Shown here: piece after piece, positions 33,337-43,416 of the stretch
Layout of the letters: each line of letters starts with the position of its first letter
Position numbering within the stretch: the stretch's first letter is position 1
Source: Humulus lupulus
Lineage: Eukaryota > Streptophyta > Magnoliopsida > Rosales > Cannabaceae
Reading direction: 5' to 3'
DNA: 64,000 nt
Assembly: GCF_963169125.1 (NCBI RefSeq)
Contig: NC_084801.1
Coordinates: forward strand, 78,557,696-78,621,695
Program-made: the position numbers and the translations under genes
The notes under the pieces: model-generated
Database searches by the model: none
The model's input: the letters and a program-made list of their open reading frames with translations, nothing else
Told to the model about the DNA's origin: nothing

Positions 33337-33947
33337 TTTTTACCCAAAAATCGACTGCTGATGACGTGGCAGGGATTTTTCCCCACGTGGTTGACACGTG
33401 GCGGAAGTGCTGTTCGACTATCGACCAGAAGCACATCACTTCGTCAGGCTTAATTATTAGATACGACCAGTCTGGTCGTGTAGTTTGTTTTATTTACTTC
33501 TAAAGTTGTAATCTAATAATAATTGCATTGAATATTTCCTTATTATTACCTTGATACGCGGTTATTAAGGAAAGATATGGCCTGTTGGCCCATGTAACCC
33601 TCCTTGAGCCTATAAATATTCATGAAATAGCTCAAGGAAGGGACTTTTGATCCTGGAATTTCTTGGTGAAGATAGAGAAAGAAAGAGAGCTATAGTGCAT
33701 TTATCCATCGTTTCATTGTATTTCATCCAAGGATTGTGAAACTCAAGAACCCTAGTTCTTTGATCACGGCTTTGAGATTCAATATTAATAATGGCACTAA
33801 GTGGACGTAGGTCATTACCATTCTTTGGGGCCGAACCACTATAAATCCTTGGTGTTTTCTTCTTTTCCATTGGATTATCTTTCTTAATTGTTATTTTATC
33901 TTTTGTCGTACATTTGACTCGTGTCGTTGACCAATCAAGGGTCAATA
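33337..33947 (+). repeat. Tat element 5' LTR
   Basis: This aligns with 53099-53688. Its start reads TTTTTACCC, where the 3' LTR has TGTTTACCC, so the second base of the terminus is mutated. The end reads ...GGTCAATA where the 3' copy has ...GGTCAACA. TATAAATA lies at 33611-33618. Upstream, three ACGT-core motifs cluster: TGACGTGG (33362-33369) and CACGTG at 33384-33389 and 33395-33400. A perfect inverted repeat ACGACCAG/CTGGTCGT is at 33463-33479. About 22 bp present here near 33412-33436 are absent from the 3' LTR. Confidence 0.88.
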
Positions 33948-33968
33948 TTTTGGTGCTTTCATTGAGAG
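33948..33968 (+). promoter_or_regulatory. Tat element putative primer-binding region
   Basis: The sequence right after the LTR edge, TTTGGTGCTTTCATTGAGAG, is where the primer tRNA would pair. It clearly differs from the initiator-Met site used by the Tekay-like elements here. I could not assign the tRNA with confidence. Confidence 0.5.
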
Positions 33969-33993
33969 TTTGACAAAATCTGTGAGAAAATCT

Positions 33994-35560
33994 AATGGCG
34001 AAAACATCCAAGAAGACTGAATAGGCTGCTGGCGCTACACCATCCCAACCTCCTTCCCCAAATGTGGCTGAGAATGAACCACACTTAGAGTTTGAAGAGG
34101 AGGAGTTAGATTCTGAAACACTGAGGGAAACGCTAGGAGTGCTGCAAGATGAGTTGGCTAATCTGAGGGCCAATCAGGAGAGTGTTGCAGAGACGATGGC
34201 GCTCCAGCAAAGAGAAATAGAACGCCAGCGCCAGGAACTGAGTGAGCGGCAGGCGGAAATGGATCATCGACAGAGGGATGCCATGGATGCCCTTGAAGCA
34301 GCCATCCAACTGGCTAGGAGTTAGGTTGTGCCAACTGCCCAGCCAGATCAACCACCGAATGCACCACCTTAAAGAGGTCCCAATCCAAGCCCTTTGCTGC
34401 AACCAGCAAGCCCTCAAAGGCTGGAGCAGCCGCCTACGGCTTAGGATGATGTCCTACCTAGGGATCCTGAGTAGCAGCCTCCATCTCAGGCTGGTCAAGG
34501 CAATCCTCAGCGCCCAAGGCAGAATAGGGCCGGACAACCGCCCCGCAGCCCTAAACGCCCCGGGGATGAAGAGCCAAATCTACCGAGCAGGGGGCAGCGT
34601 CCTTCTGCCAACAGGAGGAACACCGAGTCAGGCTCTGCGATCAGGGGCCCCCCACGGCATAACAATGCACGGGGACCCAACGACCAGCGCAGGCCTCCCC
34701 CTGATACTCGAGAAATGCCAGTCGGAGGAGGAAATAGCAAGAACAGCTGGTCACGTCGTAGTCAGCCACAATTCAGAGATGGCCATGACTATAATGAAGC
34801 CGATTCCGGCAGAAGAAATGCTGGTCGGAGAAACGAGGAAAGAGGTGGAGGCAGAAGCCCCGCACCAGGGGATAATAGGCCAGCTAGCCAGAACACTGGG
34901 GGGCAACCCAAGCAACAAAACGTTTTTAGTCGACTAGGAGTTAGCGAGTAGAGATGTAGAGACGATGATTTAAGGGACGTACGTAATGACCGCCGTGAGA
35001 GGCACGACGAGTACGCTCCTCCGGCACCGGTGGCCCCAGCAGTCCCAGAAGCTATTCAGGCTCAGATTGATGCTCTGAACCAGGTGGTACAGCAACTGAT
35101 CGGGGGACGAACGTCCCATATTGGGTACGAGGAGGGGCACCCCCTTTGTACAAAGGATTGTTGCGGCTGAAACCCCCTGTAAGTTCAAGATGCCAACATT
35201 GCCGAACTTTGACGGGTACAGAGACCCAGTATCTCACATTAATAAGTTTGAGGTACAAATGGATATACAAAAAGTGTTGGAAGCTGCCTGCTGCCAGATC
35301 TTTCCAGCGACATTGTCTGACACCTCCCAGGAGTTGTTCTTTAAGTTCCCTCCTGCTAGTATAGTATCTTGGGAGATGTTCGTAAAGGAGTTTTACGGAC
35401 AGTTCTACACGGGTCGCGTACACCCCACTGAGGCCAACCAGCTGGTCGAGATACGCCAGAAAGAGGGAGAGCCCTTGAAATAATATTTCCAACGCTTCAT
35501 GCGAGCAGCAGCTGGAGCCAAGACAATGGGCAATGAGGTTCGAGCACCGAAAAAGGCTCG
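33994..35560 (+). pseudogene. Tat element gag, broken
   Basis: An ATG at 33994 opens a frame with an early stop (34021). It continues with an acidic and then heptad-rich, coiled-coil-like stretch (34064-34324, ELANLRANQESVAETMAL...). A Pro/Arg/Gly-rich linker follows in changing frames. The capsid core lies at 35121-35483 (FPATLSDTSQELFFKFPP, SWEMFVKEFYGQF, TEANQLVEIRQKEGE) and stops at 35481 inside the conserved block that continues YFQRFMRAA. The gag C-terminus and zinc knuckle are missing: within about 60 bp the sequence jumps to the protease. Confidence 0.8.
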
Positions 35561-35574
35561 AATAGAGGAGGAAT

Positions 35575-35821
35575 TGATAACCTTCTTTGAAGATGATGCC
35601 TAGCACGTGCGATTCCCACACTCTGATCTGCTGGTCGTAGACGTACAAATTTCCAACATGATGATGAAGAGGGTGTTGGTCGACACAAGAAGTTCGGTCA
35701 ACATCCTGTACAAGTCTTCGCTGGAAAGAATGAAGTTGTTCGTCAAAGACCTGGAGCCATGCAACCAAACCATTTAGGGTTTTTCTGGTGAAGGGCTCGC
35801 CCCAACAGGGTCGATTAGGCT
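35575..35821 (+). pseudogene. Tat element protease, N-terminal part
   Basis: Reads FPHSDLLVVDVQI and VLVDTRSSVNILY. The family active site DTGSS is changed to DTRSS (AGA at 35688-35690), which removes the Gly of the aspartic protease triad. Stops lie near 35601 and 35775. The coding sequence runs into the hAT-type MITE at 35822, then the 39 bases 36310-36348, then element C. It resumes at 45617. Confidence 0.82.
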
Positions 35822-36301
35822 TAAGGATAGCAAAATGGGGCGGCGGGGCGGGGCCTCGACCCGACGGGGCATCTTTGCCCCGGTAAAAACGGGGCGGAAT
35901 TCGGGGCGGGGCCCCCGCCTCAATTTTTATTTTTTTTTTATACTCTAACTCAATTCTCTCATGCTACTTATATACATAGTACGCAAAATTGACATTTTAT
36001 ATGTGGTTTAGAATATTTTTAATTCTATATAGAATAGAAAGAATTATAAATATTGAAAAATATGTTTTATATAATTCATCCTTATTCTTGTATTTATTTT
36101 GTAAATGTTAAAATAAAAAAACAAAATATAATATTTGATGGTGTAGTTGATACCAAGTGTAAAATATAAAGAATACAATAAAAAATAATATTTAGGCTTG
36201 GGGAAAATTCTAAAATCATAATTTAATGTTTCTTAAAAAAGAAAAAGTTAAATGGGGCAAATGGGGCGGGGCGGGGCAGACCCGCCCCATTTACATTCCT
36301 A
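35822..36301. mobile_element. hAT-type MITE in the Tat protease
   Basis: The 480-bp insert has imperfect terminal inverted repeats TAAGGATAGCAAAATGGGGC and, reading in from the right end, TAGGAATGTAAATGGGGC. It is flanked by the 8-bp direct repeat ATTAGGCT (35814-35821 and 36302-36309; a ninth base also matches). Removing it and one repeat restores the protease codons. GC-rich 'ggggcggggc' ends surround an AT-rich centre. It is non-coding and must have relied on a transposase elsewhere. Confidence 0.82.
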
Positions 36302-36348
36302 ATTAGGCTTCCAGTTACAGCAGGTACTGCGCCTGTTAATAGGACATT

Positions 36349-38531
36349 TGTAACGACCCGAATTTGCTAATCGGGCTTAGGGCCTTGATTAGTGTGCCTG
36401 GAGGGCAATAAGTGATTTCATATGCTTATATGTGGATTTATGTGAATATATGATAATGATGCATGTTTAGTTGAGTTAAATGTGCATGTGGGCCCCGTCT
36501 GGATATTAAGGGCATAAATGTGATAAATGCGATATATATGTGATATGTTTGTGCAGCACGGTCCGAGACAGTCCTGGTGAGCGGTTAGTCGGAAAGTCAC
36601 AACAGGGTTGAGATTCGGACTCGGGGCGAGTCAAGGGGTAATTTGGGTACTAGGTGTGCTATGGGATTATCGGGATATGAAAATAAATATATGGAGATAT
36701 ATTTGAGGATAGAATGTCTAGGAGGGAATATTGGGGAAATTTACCATTTTTCCCTCGGGGACATTTGGGTACCCCTAGCCTTGAGGTAACCCTTTAGACT
36801 TAAGTTAAGTAAAGAAAAAAAGGAAGAATCACTTAGAAACTTTGGGAAACCGACCTATACTCCTCCATTCAGCTAAGGATAGCTTCTCACCACTCTTTTC
36901 TTCTCTACTCCTTCTCTAAGTCATATCAAAGGGAAATTCTGGTGTAAGCTAGCTTAAGCAAGGAATTGGGCTGAGAAAACTTAGGAGCTTTAAGCTTGAG
37001 GATTGCGGAACAAACACAGGGACTAAGCTCTGCTAGGTAAGCTCTAATTATTAAGGTTATGTTGAGAATTGTTGCTGGTTTGTAAGATTTTGCATGTTGA
37101 TTAAGTTTGATCTGTCTTAAGTGTTTTAGCTGAGTTTTGGAGCCGATTCTGTTGGGTTTTGATGTAGGTATTGAGCTAGAATGTATGTGTTAAATATCTG
37201 GGTTTGTTAGATAAGTTTTGAGTGAGTTATCTTGAGGAAAATGCAGGGAAGGTGGTGGAAATTCTGGGTTTGGAGGTGAGGACCGCGACCCTAGGAGGGT
37301 CGCGTCGCGGCCTGTGTGCACGCGCGACCGAGTGTGGCCAAGGAGTTTATGCGCGCGGCGGCGCTTGGTGTGCGCGCCGCGGCCTGTGTGTGTTAGCCTC
37401 TGTTTTGAGGCTAGCCGCAGCTCTTGAGGGTGGGGTCGCGGCTCTTAGTGCTAGTCTACGTTTTTAAGGGTGTTTAGGCTTGGGAATTCAATGGTTAAGG
37501 CTCAGGATGGATTTTATCACTCGGATTGATAGAATTCAAAGTCCTGGAGGTTAGAGTTGTGGCTCAAAGTTATTTATTGGATTAGAAATTGATGGATGGA
37601 TGTTGTTAATGTGTTGTGAATAGGGTTTTGGAGAGGCTCAAGTTAGTGGACTGTGCTCGGGACATCGGTGCTCGGAGAGCTCGGGACTCAGGTAAGAAAA
37701 CCCTTGTTCCCATAGAGCTTGTATGCAGGGCTGAGCCCAATGTGTGTGAACTACGGGGCGTAGCCCTTTAACTGAACTTTCTAGAATTTTGTATTTGCTT
37801 GCAATGCTATGAATGTTATTATGTGAATGTTCGGCAAGAGTCGGGAACGGTATAGGCCGAGAGCGGCAGGGGCCGGGAACGGCGAAGGGCCGGAAACGGC
37901 GTCAGGCACGTTGAGTGCAAGGCCGAGTACGGCAAAGGGCCGGGAGCAGCATTGAGCACGTGGAGTGCGAGTTGCTAGGGTGAGTCCCTAAAAGGATACC
38001 TGGGATATCCTCACGGCGTGTTCCGCGAACCCAGGGCTTGGTAAACGCCTGAGACGGTTAGGCCGTATGTGTTTAGCCCATTGGTGGCCTGTTTATATGC
38101 TTGATATATGTGTTGCATATGTTTTCTATTTGTGGGTTTTCTTGCTGGGCTTCGGCTCACAGATGCTCTGTGGTGCAGGTAAGGGTAAAGAGAAGGTCAA
38201 CCAACCATGAGTGTAGCAGGCGTGAGGCGGCGTGTACATGTTTGGCCAGCCTGGCTGCCATAGCCAGAGGATTTTGGGAGATGATTGTAAATAAACCTAG
38301 ATTTTGTCGTTTAGTCGACTTAGTTCAGCTTATATGTTGTAAATGTTTCTAAACTGTATTTTGGGATCCCAAGTGTAAAACTTTTATGATTTTCTATGGA
38401 AATTATTATTCCTAATGTTTTTCCTCTGTTTATAGCTTAATTACACTATTTGACCTAAAACCTTGATTAGCGAGTTGAAAGCACGTTTTTAAACTCACTT
38501 AGTAACGACTCTAAGGAAGTAGGGCGTTATA
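36349..38531 (+). repeat. Element C 5' LTR
   Basis: Starts TGTAACGACCC and ends GGGCGTTATA (the 3' LTR ends ...TTACA). It contains a GC-rich 'cgcgcggcggcgc' block (37285-37450), a 'ggccgggaacggc' minisatellite (37840-37960), GGTAAG motifs at about 37036, 37691 and 38179, and the palindrome TTGGGATCCCAA near 38360. A small reading frame at 38101-38352 repeats in the 3' LTR (45181-45432), but only because the DNA is duplicated. Confidence 0.92.
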
Positions 38532-38534
38532 ACT

Positions 38535-38546
38535 TGGTATCAGAGC
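38535..38546 (+). promoter_or_regulatory. Element C primer-binding site (initiator Met tRNA)
   Basis: TGGTATCAGAGC, 3 bp after the LTR edge, is complementary to the 3' end of plant initiator tRNA-Met. Confidence 0.9.
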
Positions 38547-38857
38547 GAGCCAAGGATATTGGTTCTGGAGATTGACCGAACATGTACACACGCTGTCAGT
38601 GTCAGGCTCTACTCAGAGTTTGTTGGTAAGATTGGCTAGATGTTTTAATAAGTGTATGAATGCCCTGTTTGCCTGCTTATCTTGTATAGAGCATGATGAA
38701 TGAGTTAACATATGCATGATGCTAGGGCATGACCCGTTGTGTGTTATATGTTATATGAGATATTATTGTGGATGACTGATGTGTTTGGGAGGTGGTTTTT
38801 GGATGTTGTTATCATGCCTGATGAGCAGCGTCGTTGGTTGCAGGCATATTTGTTGAG

Positions 38858-39940
38858 ATGCCTCGACAATCAGCTAGACTCCGTGGTAGTAGGGCCGAGG
38901 ATGACAACCAGGGTCAGGACCCTCCACCTGCCCCACAGAATTGGCAAGAGATGTTTGCCAAGATGGAAGCGAGACTGCAGCAAACAGAGGAAGAGTTGAG
39001 ACAGTTGAGGCAGCAGGCCCTGCCTCAGGTTACTGGGCTGCCAGTGCAGAGGTTGCAGCACCAGTGCCAGTGCAGTCTGCTATGGAGAATAAGTGGGAAC
39101 CTTTGTATGAGAGGTTCAGGAAGCAGCATCCTCCCACCTTCGAGGGTGGATCAGACCCACTGCGGGCAGAGCAGTGGATGAATATGATTGCCTCAATTCT
39201 GGATTTTATGAGGGTTTAAGGGAATGAGAGGGTAGCCTGTGCTAGCTACATGTTAAGAGAAGATGCCCGCATTTGGTGGGACGTGGTGGTTCAGAGAAGG
39301 GATGTATCAGTTATGACTTGGGAGGAATTCAGAAACTTGTTTAATGAGAAGTACTACAGTGTGGCAGTACGAGCTGCAAAGGTTGATGAGTTTATCAACC
39401 TGACTCAGAATCGATCGACAGTGACAGAGTATGCTATTAAGTTTGATAGATTGGCGAAGTTTGCGCCAGATCTAGTGCCGACTGATGCGGCAAGAAGGGA
39501 CAGGTTCATGCGGGGGTTGAATGTTATGATCGCCCGCGATGTGAACATTACCTTGGATCCAGAGACTACTACTTATGGCCAAGCTGTGGATAAGGCCCTT
39601 ACTGCTGAGAGGGCTGAGGATCAGATTTGGAAGGATAGCGCTGTTAGGCGCGATGCTAGGAGGACAGTGCCTCCTTCTGTTGGGTTCAGTCGTGGGGGTG
39701 GTTCTAGTGAGCAGAAGAGGAAGGCCCCAGATTCCTTTGTTCCTTCCAGTTCAGATAGAAGAGCGCGAGGTGCTTCCATCGGCTGTCAGGGTGGCAGTGA
39801 CAACTGGAGGAGTTTTCCAGTGTGTCCATGGTGCAGGCGACGACACCAGGGTGAGTGCAGGATCAGGGCCTGCTTTGTTTGTTGGAGTGTTAGCCATCTG
39901 AAGAAGGACTGCCCTCATGTTAAGAAGGAGGAGCAGAAGT
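38858..39940 (+). pseudogene. Element C gag
   Basis: Start MPRQSARLRG at 38858, followed by a Gln/Glu-rich, coiled-coil-like stretch. There is a frame change near 39030. The capsid core (FRKQHPPTFEGGSDPL, about 39117) runs to a TAA at 39218-39220, then continues in frame with ACASYMLREDARIWW, MTWEEFRNLFNEKYY, EFINLTQNRSTVTEYAIKF and RFMRGL. It ends with a basic linker and a CCHC zinc knuckle (CFVC-x4-H-x4-C, about 39871-39912). It is the structural protein of the virus-like particle, with one frameshift and one stop. Confidence 0.88.
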
Positions 39941-39975
39941 AGAGTGACAGTCTTGCTCCTGCCAGGGTATTCACT

Positions 39976-40600
39976 TTGACACAGACTGAGGCGAAGGCTA
40001 GCCCCTCAGTGGTGACAGGTCAGATCTCTAGTGCTGGTTCTTTGTATACTACATTGTTTGATTCAGGGGCTACCCATTCATTTGTATCTACTAGGGTGAT
40101 AGATCAGCTTTGTAGACCTAGTGGTGTGTATGCTAGGGGATTTCAGACTTTGTTGCCAACAAGAGAATTGGTAGTCTCTAGGAAGTGGATTAGAGCATTG
40201 CCTGTAGAGGTAGATGGTAGGGAACTGTCTGTTGATCTGATTGAGTTAGAGATGGATGATTTTGACATGATTTTGGGAATGGATTGGCTATCCAAGTATG
40301 AGGCAACGATTGACTGCAAGCGCAGAATGGTGACTTTTGAACTAGAAGGGGAGGTACCCTTTGTGTTTGTGGGGTCAGTTAGTGGACCGCATGTACAAAT
40401 GATTTCAGCCTTAAGGGCTAGGGACCTGATGCAGGAAGGTTGCATAGGATTCCTGGCAAGCGTTGTGGATACTTCTATGGTGGTGACGGTTGGACCGGGT
40501 GAGACTAGATTTGTGTGTGAGTTTCCGGATTTGTTTCCAGTAGATTTGCCGGGGTTGCCGTCGCAGCGGGATATTGACTTTGTTATAGAGTTTTTACCAA
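39976..40600 (+). pseudogene. Element C protease
   Basis: An aspartic protease with an intact [12 protein letters not shown] motif near 40055-40090, followed by ELSVDLIEL and [20 protein letters not shown]. The Asp-Ser-Gly triad is retained. The frame is open from 39976 into the RT, which makes this the best-preserved protease in the window. It would cut the Gag-Pol precursor. Confidence 0.85.
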
Positions 40601-41460
40601 GAGCGGAGCCAATATCTAGGACACCTTATAGAATGGCTCCAGCAGAGTTAAAGGAGTTGAAGATACAGTTGCAAGAGTTACTTGATTTGGGGTTTATCAG
40701 ACCGAGTTTCTCGCCATGGGGTGCTCCACTGTTGTTCGTTAAGAAGAAGGATGGGTCCCTTAGGATGTGTATTGATTATAGGGAGCTGAACAAGTTAACC
40801 ATTAAGAACAAGTATCCACTGCCTAGGATCAACGATTTATTTGATCAGCTACAGGGAAGAACAGTTATTTCCAAGATAGATCTTCGATCAAGTTACCATC
40901 AGCTAAGGATTAAAGCAGAGAACATACCAAAGACCGTTTTTTGAACGAGGTATGGACACTATGAATTCCTGGTTATGTCCTTTTGATTAACCAATGCCCC
41001 AGCAGCCTTCATGGACATGATGAATAGGGTTTTCAAGGATTATTTGGACAAGTTTGTGATCGTATTCATCGACGACATCCTAGTGTACTCCCAGTCAGAG
41101 GCAGAGCATGAGCAACATCTGTGGATGGTACTATAGCGGTTGAGGGAGCATAAGTTATATGCTAAGTTCAGTAAGTGTGAGTTCTGGTTACCACAAGTTA
41201 CATTTCTGGGCCATATTGTCAGTAAGGAGGGGATTCTGGTTGACCCAAGTAAGATTGAGGCAGTCAGAGATTGGCCTAGATCGAGTAGTGTTCCTGAAGT
41301 GAGAAGCTTTATGGGTTTAGAAGGGTATTATCGGCGGTTTGTTGAGGGGTTCTCCAGAATAGCTATGCCATTGACAGAACTGACAAAGAAGAAGGCAAGG
41401 TATGTCTGGACGGACAGGTGTGAGAACAGTTTTAAGGAACTGAAGCGGCGACTGATTACT
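40601..41460 (+). pseudogene. Element C reverse transcriptase
   Basis: Open to a TGA at 40942-40944 within the conserved FCTRYG block. Further stops are TGA at 40987 and TAG at 41134. The motifs [35 protein letters not shown] and [12 protein letters not shown] come first, then FIDDILVYS (about 41068-41094, catalytic Asp pair intact). The connection domain ([20 protein letters not shown]) is open from 41140. Confidence 0.88.
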
Positions 41461-41880
41461 CCGCCAGTGTTAGGCTTACCGACAGAGAATGAAAAGTTTG
41501 TGGTCTACTGTGATGCATCTAGGCAGGGTTTGGGGTGCGTGTTGATGCAAGCTGGTAAGGTGATAGCCTATGCATCGAGACAGTTGAAGGAATATGAGCA
41601 GAGATATCCTACGCATGACCTGGAGTTGGCAGCGGTGGTGTTTGCACTTAATATTTGGAGGCATTATCTTTATGGTGAGAAGTGCGAGATTTACACCGAC
41701 CATAAGAGCCTAAAGTATTTCTTTACACAGAAGAACCTGAATATGCGCCAGAGGCGGTGGCTGGAGTTGGTTAAGGATTATGATTGTGATATCCTATACC
41801 ATCCTGGGAAGGCTAATGTAGTGGCTGATGCATTGAGTCAGAAGGGCCCAGGATTAGCTCGAGGCAGATATCTGATAAGT
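41461..41880 (+). pseudogene. Element C RNase H
   Basis: An uninterrupted domain in the frame that started at 41140: [58 protein letters not shown] and [10 protein letters not shown]. The catalytic Asp/Glu/Asp positions are present. A frame change after 41865 separates it from the integrase. Confidence 0.87.
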
Positions 41881-42044
41881 TAGCTAAGGAGAAGACCAGA
41901 GAAAGTATAGAGTTGGTGGTTGGTCAGTTGGCCAACATCACTCTTCAGTCTACATTCCTTGAGAGGATCAAGGAAGCACAGGGGAAAGATTCTCAGTTGT
42001 GAGGTCATAGGGAGAGTGCCTTAGTCGGAGCGACAAAGGACTTT

Positions 42045-43385
42045 TCCATTTCGGAGATGGGGTTACTGAGGTACAAGGGCCGGATTTGTGTTCCGATGGA
42101 TTTTGATATGCGGCGAGAGATCTTAGATGAATCGCATATCACTCCCTATTCTTTGCACCCGGGTACGACGAAGATGTACCAGGACTTGAGAGCTCTATAT
42201 TGGTGGTCGGGCATGAAGAGGGATGTGGTGGATTATGTGGCTAAGTGCTTAACTTTCCAGTAGGTTAAGGCTGAGCACCAGAGGTCGGCAGGGTTGTTGC
42301 AACCTTTGGGGATCCCAGAATGGAAGTGGGAAGATATTACTATGGACTTCGTGGTTGGTTTACCGAGAACTGTGGGACAACATGACTCGGTGTGGGTGAT
42401 TGTGGATAGGTATACCAAGTCCGCCCACTTTTTGCCTGTTAGGACAACTTATACTGTGGAGCAGTACGCTGAATTGTATGTGAAGGAGATTGTTCGACTT
42501 CATGGGGCTCCGAGGTCGATAGTGTCCGACAGAGATCCCACCTACACCTCCAAGTTTTGGGAGAGTCTACAGAAGGCTATGGGCACACAGTTACGGTTTA
42601 GTACCGCTTATCATCCTCAGATGGATGGGCAGTCTGAGAGGACAATTCAGATATTGGAGGATCTGCTGCGAGCCTGTGTGCTTGATTTTGGGGGATCGTG
42701 GAGTAAGTATCTCCCTTTGATCGAGTTCTCGTACAACAACAATTATCAAGCAACCATTGGTGTGGCTCCGTACGAGATGCTTTATGGAAGGAAGTGTAGA
42801 TCACCTATCCCTTGGGATGAGACAGGCGAGAGGAGGTATCTGGGTCCAGAGATGGTTCAGAGGACAAATGAGGCAATTGAGAAGATTAGAGCACGTATGC
42901 TCGCCTCCCAGAGTCGACAGAAAAGTTATTCAGACTCGAAACGCAGGAGCGTGGAATTTCGGGTTGGTGATCATGTGTTCCTTAGGGTTTCACCCATGAG
43001 GGGTGTGAAACGGTTTGGTGTCCGGGGCAAGTTGAGCCCTAGGTTTGTTGGCCCCTTCGAGATTCTGGAACGAGTTGGAGAGGTAGCTTACAGACTAGCG
43101 ATGCCTCCAGCTTTATCAGGGGTTCATGATGTTTTCCATGTATCCATGCTCCGGAAGTATATGTCAGATTCAACGCATGTTCTAAGTTTTGAGAATCTGG
43201 AGCTTGATCAGGATTTGTCCTATGAGGAGAAGCCGGTTCAGATTCTTGACCAAAAAGATAGAGCTTGAGGAACAAGACCATCGCCTTGGTGAAAGTGCTG
43301 TGGAGAAACAACAAGGAAGAGGAGGCGACGTGGGAACTTGAGTCAGAGATGAGGGAGCGGTACCCCGAGTTATTCAGGTAATTTC
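42045..43385 (+). pseudogene. Element C integrase with chromodomain
   Basis: The zinc-binding region (42057-42263) ends CLTFQ, where the family has CLTCQ, so one zinc ligand is lost; a TAG follows. The core (42294-43268) keeps the catalytic residues: MDFVVGLPR, SDRDPTYTS and DGQSERTIQ. The C-terminal GPFEILERVGEVAYRLAMP block follows. A frame change near 43262 leads into the chromodomain (LRNKTIALVKVLW, EEATWELE, ERYPELF), which ends at TAA 43379-43381. Confidence 0.88.
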
Positions 43386-43402
43386 GAGGACAAAATTTCT
43401 GT

Positions 43403-43416
43403 AAGGAAGGGATAGT
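43403..43416 (+). promoter_or_regulatory. Element C polypurine tract
   Basis: AAGGAAGGGATA immediately before the 3' LTR start, TGTAACGACC at 43417. Confidence 0.78.

Noticed and set aside
34242..34937. 231-codon plus-strand open frame
   Set aside because: It is an alternative frame of the Pro/Arg/Gly-rich Tat gag linker with no domain. The long length follows from composition.
35052..35768. 238-codon minus-strand open frame
   Set aside because: It is the antisense shadow of the Tat capsid and protease region, whose sense frame carries clear family motifs.
38101..38352. Small open frame repeated in several LTRs (also 45181-45432 and, in reverse, 56313-56516 and 60024-60287)
   Set aside because: It recurs because the DNA is LTR sequence. 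It crosses a splice-donor-like site and has no domain.
38535..38546. Possible tRNA gene suggested by similarity to tRNA-Met
   Set aside because: Only the short primer-binding complement is present; there is no cloverleaf and there are no A/B boxes.
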